Below, one piece after another: positions 18,027 to 26,722 of a DNA stretch of 64,000 nucleotides; position 1 is the first letter of the stretch; each line of letters opens with the position of its first letter. A model generated the notes under the pieces. The model searched no databases and was not told the DNA's origin. It worked only from the letters and a program-made list of their open reading frames with translations. The position numbers and the translations under genes were made by a program. The stretch spans positions 1,302,001 through 1,366,000 of the forward strand of contig CYUK01000003.1 of NCBI GenBank assembly GCA_001299455.1. The letters are read 5' to 3'. This DNA comes from Clostridiales bacterium SIT11. Lineage in GTDB: Bacteria > Bacillota > Clostridia > Tissierellales > Peptoniphilaceae.

Positions 18027-18062
18027 ACTAATAGTAAATACTTAGAATAATTAGGAGGAACT

Positions 18063-19535
18063 ATGTCAGAGGTACGTTTAAGATTTGCGCCGAGTCCTAC
18101 AGGATTTTTGCATATTGGGGGACTCCGTACAGCATTGTATAATTATCTTTTTGCTAAGGCAAATGACGGCAAGATGATTTTAAGAATTGAAGATACAGAC
18201 CAAACCCGTTTTGTGGAAGGAGCCATTGAAGGCCTCATTTCTGCCTTGAAATGGGCCGGCATCGACTACGATGAAGGGGTCTTTATGGAGGATGGAGAAA
18301 TTGTGGAAAAGGGAGATTACGGTCCCTATATCCAATCCAACCGCCTGGACATCTACCAAAAATATGTGGACCAACTTTTAGAAGCTGGCTATGCCTATTA
18401 TTGCTTCTGTTCCAAAGACCGCTTAGACCATTTACGGGAAGAGCAAAAAATCAAGGGGCAAATTCCCCGCTATGACGGCCTCTGCCGGTCTATTTCCCTA
18501 GAAGAAGCTAGAGAACGGATTGCCAAGGGAGAAAAGGCAGTTGTCCGCTTAAAGCTACCTGTTGACAAGGATATTTCCTTCCACGACCTGGTCCGGGGGG
18601 ATATTACTATTAACACCAATGAAATGGACGACCAAGTCCTCATGAAGTCCGATGGTTTTCCTACCTACCATATGGCTGTTGTGGTGGATGACCATTTAAT
18701 GAAAATTTCCCACATTGTCCGTGGAGAAGAATGGCTGCCCTCTACGCCAAAACACATTTATCTTTATGACTGCCTGGGCTGGGAAAAGCCAGAATATGTC
18801 CACCTGCCTGGAGTTTTAAATGCGGACCATAAAAAACTTTCCAAGCGGCAAGGGGATGTCAGTGTGGAAGACTTTAAAAACCGGGGCTACCTGCCAGAAG
18901 GCTTGGTCAACTACCTGGCTCTTGTAGGCTGGTCTCCAGAAGGAAATGAAGAAATTTTGTCCATGGAGGACTTAATCCAACAATTTTCCTTTGACCGGGT
19001 ATCCAAGGCCGGCGGTGTCTTTGATAAGAACAAGCTGGACTGGGTCAATGCCCACTATATTAAAAAGCTTCCTATGGATGAGCTGGTAGACTTGGCCATT
19101 CCTGAACTTGTCAAGGCAGGCCTAATGACAGAAGAAGACTGCAAGGAAAAGAGAGACTTCCTAGACCTTCTCATGGAAACTATCCGGGACTCCCTGTCCA
19201 GAATGGAAGAAGTGCCGGAAAAAGTAGACTTCCTCTTTGGAGATTTGGAAGTGACAGAAGAAGATGCCAAGGATCAATTAAAGGAAGACCATATTGGGGA
19301 CCTTTTAAAGGCCTTAGAAGAAGAATTAGATGCTGTGGATGAGGTGGACCAAGACTTTGCTTCAAGTGTCATGAAGAAAATTCAAAAGAAGACCGGCATC
19401 AAGGGGAAAAAGCTCTATATGCCAACGCGGGCTGCCTTAACAGGCAATGTCCATGGACCGGAATTATCCAACATTATGGTTCTTTTAGGCAAGGAAAAAA
19501 TGTTGGACCGGATTCACCAAGTTTTAGGAGAATAA
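18063..19535 (+). CDS. gltX: Glutamate--tRNA ligase
   Basis: A 490-aa class I aminoacyl-tRNA synthetase that charges tRNA-Glu, and possibly tRNA-Gln if the organism uses amidotransferase. The HIGH-type motif is FLHIGGLRTAL (about residue 15), and the KMSKS-type motif is KLSKRQG (about 258). The C-terminal helical anticodon-binding domain runs from about 335 to the end. The ATG follows AGGAGG. It is a single-gene unit with its own promoter and terminator. Confidence 0.97.
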   Translation: MSEVRLRFAPSPTGFLHIGGLRTALYNYLFAKANDGKMILRIEDTDQTRFVEGAIEGLISALKWAGIDYDEGVFMEDGEIVEKGDYGPYIQSNRLDIYQKYVDQLLEAGYAYYCFCSKDRLDHLREEQKIKGQIPRYDGLCRSISLEEARERIAKGEKAVVRLKLPVDKDISFHDLVRGDITINTNEMDDQVLMKSDGFPTYHMAVVVDDHLMKISHIVRGEEWLPSTPKHIYLYDCLGWEKPEYVHLPGVLNADHKKLSKRQGDVSVEDFKNRGYLPEGLVNYLALVGWSPEGNEEILSMEDLIQQFSFDRVSKAGGVFDKNKLDWVNAHYIKKLPMDELVDLAIPELVKAGLMTEEDCKEKRDFLDLLMETIRDSLSRMEEVPEKVDFLFGDLEVTEEDAKDQLKEDHIGDLLKALEEELDAVDEVDQDFASSVMKKIQKKTGIKGKKLYMPTRAALTGNVHGPELSNIMVLLGKEKMLDRIHQVLGE

Positions 19536-19540
19536 ATTTT

Positions 19541-19566
19541 GAGATGGCTAGGCCATCTCTTTTTTT
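19541..19566 (+). terminator. Terminator of gltX
   Basis: GAGATGGC (19541-19548) pairs with GCCATCTC (19552-19559) over a 3-nt loop, then seven T. Confidence 0.92.
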
Positions 19567-19633
19567 GAGGAGAAAAGAACATAATAATAAATAAAAATAA
19601 AAAGAAACAAATGTTTTATTTTCTTAGATTTTG

Positions 19634-19642
19634 TGCTATAAT
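19634..19642 (+). promoter_or_regulatory. Extended -10 promoter of the radical SAM gene pair
   Basis: TGCTATAAT with the -10 at 19637-19642, 21 bp before the start codon, giving a very short leader. No good -35. Confidence 0.6.
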
Positions 19643-19662
19643 GGGACCAAAGGAGGGAAGTC

Positions 19663-20883
19663 ATGGACCTATTGGAAAAATTAGAAATCTTATCAGATGC
19701 AGCAAAATACGATGTTTCTTGTTCTTCTTCCGGGTCTAGCCGCCGGAACAAGGGAGGGCTTGGCAATGGACATAAAGCTGGGATTTGCCATTCCTGGTCA
19801 GAGGATGGCCGGTGTATTAGTCTCCTGAAAATTTTAATGACCAACCGTTGTGCCTATAATTGCGACTACTGTTGCAACCGGCGGTCCAACGACGTTCCCA
19901 GGGCCAGTTTTACTCCGGAGGAAGTGGTGAAGCTCACCATGGAATTTTACCGGCGGAACTATATTGAGGGTCTTTTTTTGTCTTCCGGTATTGACCCTTC
20001 CATAGATGAAACGACAGACCGGATGCTGAAGGTGGCGAAACTTTTACGAGGAGAGGGCTTTCATGGCTACATCCACATGAAGGTCATTCCGGGAAGTGAC
20101 CCCAAGTTAGTGGAAGAGCTGGGCCATTATATTGACCGGGCTTCTGTAAATATAGAGCTCCCCTCTACAAGGTCTCTGGAACTTCTGGCCCCGCAAAAAA
20201 CTAGGAAGGCCATTATGGCCCCTATGGCCCAGATTACAGACCGACTCATGAACACCACAGCCAGCTACCGGGGGAAGAAGGAGACCTTTATTCCGGCAGG
20301 CCAAACCACCCAGATGATTATTGGGGCTAGTGGCGAGTCGGACCGGGATATTTTAACCCTGGGTCAGGCCCTCTACCAAAGGCAGGGCCTCAAACGGGTC
20401 TATTATTCGGCCTATGTCCCTATCAACCAATCGGCTCTTTTGCCAAAGCTGGACCAGCCCCCTCTTTTACGGGAGCACCGCATTTACCAGGGGGACTTCC
20501 TCCTCCGCTTTTATCATTTTCAGGCAGAGGAAATTTTAACAGACCAGGACCCCTTTTTTGACCTGGACCTGGACCCCAAGGCCAAGTGGGCCATGGACCA
20601 CCTGGACCTCTTTCCCATGGAAATCAACCAGGCCTCCTATGAAGAACTCTTGCGGATTCCTGGTCTGGGGCCCCGCTATGCCCGGCGGATCCTCTATGCT
20701 CGGAGGTCTGCTCATTTAAGCCTGGACTCCTTAAAATCCTTAAATATTTCCCTCAAGCGGGCCAAGCACTTTATTACAGCCAAGGGGAAACGGGCTCCCG
20801 GAGCCTTCTTTGACCCCGAAGCAATCAAGCGGGACCTGATTGGAGGGCCAGCTGGTATAAAACAGCTGAGCTTTCTCCCATGA
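19663..20883 (+). CDS. Putative DNA modification/repair radical SAM protein
   Basis: A 406-aa protein of the family named putative DNA modification/repair radical SAM protein. The [4Fe-4S]/SAM motif is CAYNCDYCC (CxxxCxxC, about residues 63-70). Near the C-terminus is a helix-hairpin-helix (INQASYEELLRIPGLGPRYA, about 326), a DNA-binding element. The cysteine-containing N-terminus (YDVSCSSSGSSRR) is typical of the family. It overlaps the next gene by 4 bp; the two co-occur in many Bacillota. The reaction is unknown. Confidence 0.88.
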   Translation: MDLLEKLEILSDAAKYDVSCSSSGSSRRNKGGLGNGHKAGICHSWSEDGRCISLLKILMTNRCAYNCDYCCNRRSNDVPRASFTPEEVVKLTMEFYRRNYIEGLFLSSGIDPSIDETTDRMLKVAKLLRGEGFHGYIHMKVIPGSDPKLVEELGHYIDRASVNIELPSTRSLELLAPQKTRKAIMAPMAQITDRLMNTTASYRGKKETFIPAGQTTQMIIGASGESDRDILTLGQALYQRQGLKRVYYSAYVPINQSALLPKLDQPPLLREHRIYQGDFLLRFYHFQAEEILTDQDPFFDLDLDPKAKWAMDHLDLFPMEINQASYEELLRIPGLGPRYARRILYARRSAHLSLDSLKSLNISLKRAKHFITAKGKRAPGAFFDPEAIKRDLIGGPAGIKQLSFLP

Positions 20884-21608
20884 TTTTACAATTTGACGGG
20901 AGCCTGCCAGGCTTTTTAACGGCTATCTTTGAAGGCTATCCCTATAGAAAAAATTTAATCCTGGAAAACCGGATTGCCCCCAGCTTCCTTCCGGACACCC
21001 GGCCTGTCTTTACGGAAGAAGAAAAGGCTGCCCGGGTCCTCAGCTACTTAAAGACCAATTTTCCCCGTTTTGTTTCCCGAGAATTTAAGTGGGGGGTCTT
21101 AACAGAGGAGGATGACCTGTGGAATGACCTGGGCCAGACCATCTATGCCATGATGGACCAGGGAGGAAGAGTCCTCTATTCAGACCAAAAGTCTCCCCGG
21201 GCCGTGATGAAAAATGCCAAGCGCCTTTCTTCGGAGTGCCATTCCTACAAGGGCCTCCTCCGCTTTCGGGAGCTTAAAGGAGGCGTCCTCTATGGTCCTT
21301 TCCGGCCCAGGGGAAATATTATCTACCCCCTGGCCGGCCACTTTAAAGACCGAATGCCTAAGGAAACCTTCCTCCTCCATGATGTGGCCAGGAATATCGG
21401 CCTCCTCCACGACAAGGGGCAGATTGACCTTGTAGAAATTCAAGAGATTGAAGAAAACTGGTCCCAGGAAGAAAGACAGCTCCAGGACCTTTGGCGGGCC
21501 TTTAACCAGTCCGTGGCCATTGGAGCCAGGAAAAATTTAAAACTCCAAAAGTCCAATATGCCCAAGAGGTACTGGGAATTTTTAACAGAGAAGCAGGGAA
21601 AGGTTTAA
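20880..21608 (+). CDS. DUF4130-type putative DNA metabolism protein
   Basis: A 242-aa protein of the DUF4130 family that partners the radical SAM protein. Conserved-looking segments are FDGSLPGFLTAIFEGY at the N-terminus, KNAKRLSSECHSYKGLLRF in the middle and DVARNIGLLHDKGQIDLVE, followed by MPKRYWEFLTEK. Some members are compared with uracil-DNA glycosylase folds, suggesting base recognition or excision, but no activity is established. The start overlaps the upstream stop (ATGA). Confidence 0.85.
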   Translation: MILQFDGSLPGFLTAIFEGYPYRKNLILENRIAPSFLPDTRPVFTEEEKAARVLSYLKTNFPRFVSREFKWGVLTEEDDLWNDLGQTIYAMMDQGGRVLYSDQKSPRAVMKNAKRLSSECHSYKGLLRFRELKGGVLYGPFRPRGNIIYPLAGHFKDRMPKETFLLHDVARNIGLLHDKGQIDLVEIQEIEENWSQEERQLQDLWRAFNQSVAIGARKNLKLQKSNMPKRYWEFLTEKQGKV

Positions 21609-21757
21609 GAAGGTCCTTACTGGGAAGAGCAACATGGAATTTTCAATTAATTGTTTAAGCTGCTATTTTTATGGGGATGTATAAAATAGGAAAGAAAAGA
21701 AGCTTATTGATTAAATAAGGATCATGGATAAATGGAAGGACAAAAGGTGACGGTAGG

Positions 21758-22267
21758 ATGAAAATTTTTAAGAAGGAAACTGGAGTCCAAAGAGAAGTTC
21801 AAAAGGAGTGCAGTTACTTTCTTCTCCATAGTTTGATGGGAGTTTTGATTTTCATATGCTTGTTTATGCAATTTAAGCAAGGTGTTGGAGAAGGGGTCCT
21901 TACCTGGTTAAAAATTTCCGTACTTCCCTTGGGGCTAGCCTATTTGGTTAGTCTTTATCGAACCAAAGACTATGGGATCTTTCCTGAAGGCAGAGTGAAC
22001 AGATTGAAGTTTTTTTGGGTGTTCATTGTTTTTCTCCTCATCATACTAGTGGAAACGTCTTTTGTGGAGAATTTAGATAAAATCTTATCCGGTGCAAGAG
22101 GACTGGATGGAGTGGGACTAGTTTATCTCAAAGATCTTATTTTCTATATAAATTTGATTTTGTTTTTATATGTGGGTTCAGGATTGACTTTGGCCCTATC
22201 TTCTCCTTTGACCGTAGATGAAAGGGGAAATTTTACTATCCATCCAGCATATAAGAAAGATGCTTAA
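21758..22267 (+). CDS. Hypothetical four-helix membrane protein
   Basis: A 169-aa protein with four predicted helices (about 25-45, 52-68, 85-103, 128-148) in two hairpins. No family is recognised. A possible loop element is RTKDYGIFPEGRVNR. The upstream ribosome binding site is weak (GGTGACGGTAGG). It stands alone between the radical SAM pair and a convergent cluster whose DUF2975 protein has a similar size and topology. Confidence 0.6.
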   Translation: MKIFKKETGVQREVQKECSYFLLHSLMGVLIFICLFMQFKQGVGEGVLTWLKISVLPLGLAYLVSLYRTKDYGIFPEGRVNRLKFFWVFIVFLLIILVETSFVENLDKILSGARGLDGVGLVYLKDLIFYINLILFLYVGSGLTLALSSPLTVDERGNFTIHPAYKKDA

Positions 22268-22283
22268 AATTGTATAAAATATA

Positions 22284-22321
22284 AAAAAGGATGCAAGTCT
22301 CTAAACACTTGCATCCTTTTT
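22284..22321. terminator. Bidirectional terminator
   Basis: AAAAAGGATGCAAG (22284-22297) pairs perfectly with CTTGCATCCTTTTT (22308-22321). It would stop the hypothetical membrane gene (plus) and the secreted protein gene (minus). Confidence 0.92.
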
Positions 22322-22346
22322 AAGTCCAGGTTCTCTATTTTAAAAA

Positions 22347-22814
22347 TCAAGAGTCCCAGCGGACATATAAAATTTTATTGGTTTCTTCATCAATCACCAG
22401 GCCAATGAAGTTTCCATAGCGGTAGTCGGTGGTTTGCTTAAAGTAGGCCCGACTGATTTGAGAAAGCTCCGGGTTAAAGCCCCGGCGGGCCAGGGCCTTT
22501 AGGCAGCCCTCAATAGCTCCAAATTCCTTGGAATTTTTATCCACCTCATAGGAGCTTAAATAGCCTTCAATGAACTGAATTTCTTCTGCCTTGGCAGACA
22601 GGAGGATGCCCGCTTCGCCATCTCCGTGAAAGTCTGGTTCTTTGTACATTTCCTTCAAGCGCTTGACATCCTTAGATAGGGGGATCTTAAATTCATAGGC
22701 CACTTCCTTGACAGCCTGGGGCCGGTGGTCCGACTGGGCGTAAAGGACAGGGACCAGGCAAAGGCCTATAAGAATCATAATTAGAAGGCATCGTTTATAG
22801 GTTTTTTTCGTCAT
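22347..22814 (-). CDS. Exported protein of unknown function
   Basis: A 155-aa protein with a signal peptide or single N-terminal helix (CLLIMILIGLCLVPVLYAQS) and a soluble exterior domain ending in YRYGNFIGLVIDEETNKILY. The start at 22814 is set by GAGGAGG 6 nt upstream, inside the upstream HTH gene, which it overlaps by 20 bp. No family is recognised. It is the third gene of a DUF2975-HTH-exported protein operon. Confidence 0.6.
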   Translation of the reverse strand: MTKKTYKRCLLIMILIGLCLVPVLYAQSDHRPQAVKEVAYEFKIPLSKDVKRLKEMYKEPDFHGDGEAGILLSAKAEEIQFIEGYLSSYEVDKNSKEFGAIEGCLKALARRGFNPELSQISRAYFKQTTDYRYGNFIGLVIDEETNKILYVRWDS

Positions 22815-23025
22815 CTTCATCCTCCTCATAGCGTAAAAGGTCTCCCACATCGCAAGAAAGGACCCGGCAAATTTCCGACAAGGTGGAAAAGCGGATGGCC
22901 TTGGCCTTGTTGGTTTTTAAAATGGACAGGTTGGATAAGCTGATGCCCACTTGGTCAGAAAGTTCTGTCAAAGTCATTTTCTTTTTGGCCAAGGCAACAT
23001 CTAAATCAACAATTATTTTTCCCAT
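22795..23025 (-). CDS. Small Cro/C1-type HTH regulator (DUF2975-associated)
   Basis: A 76-aa DNA-binding protein made almost only of an XRE HTH: KKMTLTELSDQVGISLSNLSILKTNKAKAIRFSTL, then CRVLSCDVGDLLRYEE. The start at 23025 is used because the earlier in-frame GTG has no room for a ribosome binding site. It follows a DUF2975 membrane protein by 7 bp, the standard pairing in Bacillota, and may regulate its own operon through the palindrome at 23575-23601. Confidence 0.88.
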   Translation of the reverse strand: MGKIIVDLDVALAKKKMTLTELSDQVGISLSNLSILKTNKAKAIRFSTLSEICRVLSCDVGDLLRYEEDEDDEKNL

Positions 23026-23032
23026 AGCCACC

Positions 23033-23503
23033 TCATATTGTTAAGTCGTTTTCTTCTTTTAGGGTTATGCCCTGGCGGATTAAGTCAGCCAGGAGCAAAA
23101 AGACCTGGTTAAAGAGGAGGGCCAGGAGAAAGAGACCCATAAAGGCCAGGTTAGTAATGGACCCGTCCAGGTTAAAGTCGGTAAAAACAATGGCCAAGAC
23201 GGCCAGGATGCAAATCCCCACAAAGGCCAGGGAGGCCCCTTGGAGGTAGAAGAGCATCTTCCGGTCAAAGATTTGGTCCCGGCCATAACTTTCAAGGGCC
23301 AAAAAACCAAAGACCAGGGCAATCATCAGGCAAAGGACCATGGCTTCACAGAGGACCAGCATGGGCAGGTGCATGTTGGCAAATTGAGGAGTCACGGAGA
23401 GGACCAGGTAGGAAAGCTTGGATCCTCCGTAGGCCAGGCCCAAACAGAGGACCATGGCCAGGATTAAAAGACCTCCAATAAAATAGACTCTAAATTTTTT
23501 CAT
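23033..23503 (-). CDS. DUF2975 family membrane protein
   Basis: A 156-aa protein with four helices in two pairs (about 8-28, 47-68, 87-110, 118-140). The gene pair with a small Cro/C1 regulator downstream matches the DUF2975 family, whose role is unknown; membrane-tethered control of the HTH partner is a common guess. First gene of the operon, driven by the near-consensus promoter at 23545-23572. Confidence 0.8.
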   Translation of the reverse strand: MKKFRVYFIGGLLILAMVLCLGLAYGGSKLSYLVLSVTPQFANMHLPMLVLCEAMVLCLMIALVFGFLALESYGRDQIFDRKMLFYLQGASLAFVGICILAVLAIVFTDFNLDGSITNLAFMGLFLLALLFNQVFLLLADLIRQGITLKEENDLTI

Positions 23504-23544
23504 AGGTCACCTCGAAAGATTGAAATAGGATAAAGCTTAAGTAT

Positions 23545-23601
23545 ATTATACAACGTACTTGTTGAAAGTCAATAATTATTTATTGAATATCGATAAATAA
23601 T
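23545..23601 (-). promoter_or_regulatory. Promoter and upstream palindrome of the DUF2975/HTH operon
   Basis: On the minus strand TTGACT (23572-23567), a 16-nt spacer and TATAAT (23550-23545). Just upstream of the -35 is an inverted repeat, ATTATTTAT (23575-23583) with ATAAATAAT (23593-23601). It could bind the HTH protein. Confidence 0.65.
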
Positions 23602-23649
23602 TTACGTTTAAGATAAAGAATTTTTTATTTTCATCTTGGAAATGAGTCA

Positions 23650-23677
23650 AAAAAAGAACCCCAAAAAAGGGTTCTTA
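23650..23677 (-). terminator. Terminator of murJ
   Basis: On the minus strand AAGAACCC (23676-23669) pairs with GGGTTCTT (23661-23654), followed by T. Confidence 0.85.
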
Positions 23678-23712
23678 AAAATATCTTTTTCGAGTCCAGT
23701 CACCTGGATTTT

Positions 23713-25299
23713 TTATTTGTTTGCCTTCCGAGCTTCCAGTTTCTTTTGAATGAGGGCGATGAGGTCTCGAATTTCTCTAAAACCTAGGAAGTAGAGGATG
23801 AGGCCGTAGAGGAAGGCGGAGCAGAGGACCACAAGTAAAAGAAGGAAGAGCTTGGCAATCCGGAGTTTCATCCCTGTTAAAAAGCCTGCCAGGACCATTT
23901 CCAAGGGGAAGAAGGCAGTGCTGGCAAAGGCGGCCATGACAAGGCCTGCAAGGCAGGTTTTCACCACAGCTCGCAGGAGGCTCTTCATGCCCAGCTGGCC
24001 AATCCGCTTTCTTAAAATATAGAAGCGGAGGAAGCAGGCTACAGCTGTGGCAATGGACACAGATCCGGCAAGGCCCTTGACACCTAGAATATTAACCACC
24101 AGAAGGTTCAGGCTCACGTTAATGGCCACGTTACAAATACCGATATAGAAGGGGGTCTTGGTGTCCTGGATGGAAAAGAAGACCCGGTTTAGGACATTGT
24201 TAATGGACAGGAAGATGAGGACAGGGGCGTAGAATTGTAAAACCACAGCAGTATCCACGGTGTCCTGGGGAGTAAAGGCCCCGTACTGGAGGGCAATTTC
24301 AATAATGGGCCGGGCCAGGACCATCATGCCGATGGTGGAGGGGACGGTAATTAAGAGGACAGCTTTTACTGATCCATTCATAATTTGCTTGCCAAAGAGG
24401 AAGTCTTTTTCTGCAAAGGCCCGGCTCATGGCAGGGAAGATAATGGATGTAATGGCTGTAATAAAAATCCCCAGGATGACCAGGTTGATTTTATTGGCAT
24501 AGTCCAAGTGGCTGACGGCTGCATTTCCCAGGCCTGTAGCCAGGTATTTATTAAAAATATTGTTGATATTATTAATACTGGTGGAGACCAGGACAGGCAG
24601 GGCCAGGAGCATGGCTTGCCGGGTATACTTGTCCTTAAAATCCACAAGGGGCTTGTAGTGGAAGTCCGCCTTAAACATAGAGGGAAGTAAAAACAAAATT
24701 TGGGCCAGGGTGGCAAAGACAGCGGCAATGGCCAGTCCCTTGACACCAAAGATGGGGGTTAGGGCCACAAGATAGGCAATATAGACAAAATTTTGTGGCA
24801 GGCTAATAGCCCCGGCGGCGGCAAACAAGTTATTAAATTGGAGGTAGCCTGTAAAGACCCCGACAGTCCCTGCAAAAATAATCAGGGGCATGGAGTAGCG
24901 AATCAGGGTAATGGTCAGGGCTCTAGTTTCCGGGTCAAAACCCCCTCCTGTGATGCTGGCAATAAAGGGGGCAAAAATAATGCCCAAAAGGCTGACCACC
25001 AGGGCCACCACCATAGAGACATTGGCCATGTTGGATGTAAATTTATCCTTAGCTCCCGGACCTTCATTTAAGTGGACCTTTTGGAGCTGGGGGATAAAGG
25101 TTGTGGCAATAGACTCTGTAATGAGGGCGCTCATTAGGCCTGTAGAGGATTGAGCCACTGTCCAGGCTGCTTTTTCCATGCCGGATCCATACCGGTAGGC
25201 AATGAGGGCTTCCCGACCTAGACCTAAAAATTTTCCAATTAAAGAAAAAATGATAATGGCAGCTGTAGACTTTGCCAAATTTTTTGCTTGTTCTTCCAT
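23713..25299 (-). CDS. murJ: Lipid II flippase MurJ (MviN family)
   Basis: A 528-aa membrane protein with about 14 helices of the MOP superfamily, which moves the peptidoglycan precursor lipid II across the cell membrane. The N-terminal segment FSLIGKFLGLGREALIAYRYG is characteristic, as is the central STSINNINNIFNKYLA. Normal length. The ATG follows AAGGAGG. It has its own consensus promoter in the gap after the citrate synthase gene. Confidence 0.93.
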   Translation of the reverse strand: MEEQAKNLAKSTAAIIIFSLIGKFLGLGREALIAYRYGSGMEKAAWTVAQSSTGLMSALITESIATTFIPQLQKVHLNEGPGAKDKFTSNMANVSMVVALVVSLLGIIFAPFIASITGGGFDPETRALTITLIRYSMPLIIFAGTVGVFTGYLQFNNLFAAAGAISLPQNFVYIAYLVALTPIFGVKGLAIAAVFATLAQILFLLPSMFKADFHYKPLVDFKDKYTRQAMLLALPVLVSTSINNINNIFNKYLATGLGNAAVSHLDYANKINLVILGIFITAITSIIFPAMSRAFAEKDFLFGKQIMNGSVKAVLLITVPSTIGMMVLARPIIEIALQYGAFTPQDTVDTAVVLQFYAPVLIFLSINNVLNRVFFSIQDTKTPFYIGICNVAINVSLNLLVVNILGVKGLAGSVSIATAVACFLRFYILRKRIGQLGMKSLLRAVVKTCLAGLVMAAFASTAFFPLEMVLAGFLTGMKLRIAKLFLLLLVVLCSAFLYGLILYFLGFREIRDLIALIQKKLEARKANK

Positions 25300-25324
25300 G
25301 AGACCTCCTTATTTCTAAATTAAA

Positions 25325-25353
25325 AGTATATTGAATTGCCCCTCTGAAGTCAA
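25325..25353 (-). promoter_or_regulatory. Promoter of murJ
   Basis: On the minus strand TTGACT (25353-25348), a 17-nt spacer and TATACT (25330-25325). Confidence 0.8.
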
Positions 25354-25360
25354 GTTTATT

Positions 25361-26722
25361 CTAGAGATGAGATGTTCTTTGGTCCATGGAGAGGTAGGTC
25401 TTGGGTTCATTTAAGGTGAGGTAGGCGGGCCGCATGATTTTTTTATCCATAATTTGTTCAAAGCGGTGGGCACACCAGCCAGTTGTCCGGGACAGGGCAA
25501 AGATGGGGGTGAAGAGGTCCCTGGGAATACCCAGCATATGGAAGACTAGGCCGGAGTAGAGGTCGACATTGGCTGGGGCCGGATGGGAAAGATTGTTTTT
25601 TTCTGCCAGGAGCCGGCCGCCAATTTCTTCAATTCTTTGGATGAGTTCAAAATCTTCTTCGTGGCCTGTAAGCTGGGATAGGGACTGGGCCTTTTCCCTT
25701 AAGATGACGGCCCGGGGGTCGGAAAGGGTGTAGACGGCGTGGCCGATTCCGTAGATGAGGCCAGACCCGTCAAAGTGCTTACCTTGAAGTTGTTCTTCCA
25801 GGTACTTTTGGACCTGATCTTTTTTGGTCCAATCGTCCAAGCTTTCCTTTAAGTCGGAAATCATGGAATCCACCATAAGGTTGGCCCCTCCGTGGCGGGG
25901 ACCCTTTAGGGAGCCTAGGGCTGTTGTAATGGCGGAATAGGTGTCTGTTCCTGTCGAAGAGACGACGTGGGTGGCAAAGGCGGAGTTGTTCCCTCCACCG
26001 TGTTCAGCATGGAGGACCATTAAAGCATCTAAGGCATCGGCTTCTTCCTTGGTAAATTGGGAGTCTGGCCGGATCATATGGAGGACATTTTCTGCTGTGT
26101 CATAGTCTTCCTTGGGCCGGTGGATGACCAGGGAGGCTTCATCCACATAGTGTTTTTTTGCGGCATAGCAGTAGGCAAGAATCATGGGCATCTTGGCAAT
26201 TAAACTCAAGGACTGCTTTAAAACGTCCATGGTCTTGGTAGAATCGGCGTCAGGGTCATAGGAATAAAGGGCCAGGACTGATTGCATCATCTTGTTCATG
26301 AGGTTTTGGTTGGCTGTTTTTAGGATGACATCTTCCAGGTAGCCGGCAGGAAGTTTTTCCAAGGACCAGAGGGTTTTCTTGTAGAGGCCCAGGTCTTCTT
26401 CCCGGGGAAGTTGGCCAAAGAGGAGGAGGTAGCTGACTTCTTCAAAGCCATGGACTCCTCGCTTTTCCGCCCCGGCTAAGATGTCTTCCACACTGTAGCC
26501 CCGGTAGTCTAGGCGGCCTTTAGCAGGTAGCTTTTGTCCATCTTCATACCGGTAGCCTACAACGTCGGCCACGCCAGTAACTCCCACGAGGACCCCAGTT
26601 CCATTTTTATTCCGGAGGCCTCGTTTAATATTATTTTTATCATAGATAGCCGGATCAATATGGGATTTTTTTTCAATAAAGGTCGCATAGGCTTCTAAGC
26701 GGTCCCTTGTTTCCTTATCCAT
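25361..26722 (-). CDS. gltA: Citrate synthase
   Basis: A 453-aa enzyme that condenses oxaloacetate and acetyl-CoA to citrate. Catalytic residues are visible: His in LHAEHGGGNNSAF, His in YGIGHAVY and Asp in PANVDLYSGLVFHMLG; the FALSRTTGWCAH segment follows. Length and the extended N-terminus (about 65 residues before the core) fit the type found in anaerobic Bacillota. It overlaps the isocitrate dehydrogenase gene by 8 bp and is the third gene of the aconitase-IDH-citrate synthase operon. Confidence 0.96.
   Translation of the reverse strand: MDKETRDRLEAYATFIEKKSHIDPAIYDKNNIKRGLRNKNGTGVLVGVTGVADVVGYRYEDGQKLPAKGRLDYRGYSVEDILAGAEKRGVHGFEEVSYLLLFGQLPREEDLGLYKKTLWSLEKLPAGYLEDVILKTANQNLMNKMMQSVLALYSYDPDADSTKTMDVLKQSLSLIAKMPMILAYCYAAKKHYVDEASLVIHRPKEDYDTAENVLHMIRPDSQFTKEEADALDALMVLHAEHGGGNNSAFATHVVSSTGTDTYSAITTALGSLKGPRHGGANLMVDSMISDLKESLDDWTKKDQVQKYLEEQLQGKHFDGSGLIYGIGHAVYTLSDPRAVILREKAQSLSQLTGHEEDFELIQRIEEIGGRLLAEKNNLSHPAPANVDLYSGLVFHMLGIPRDLFTPIFALSRTTGWCAHRFEQIMDKKIMRPAYLTLNEPKTYLSMDQRTSHL

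Noticed and set aside
23080-23467. Several open frames opposite the DUF2975 gene and other genes on both strands
   Set aside because: They lie antisense to well-supported genes, lack ribosome binding sites and have low-complexity or implausible composition.
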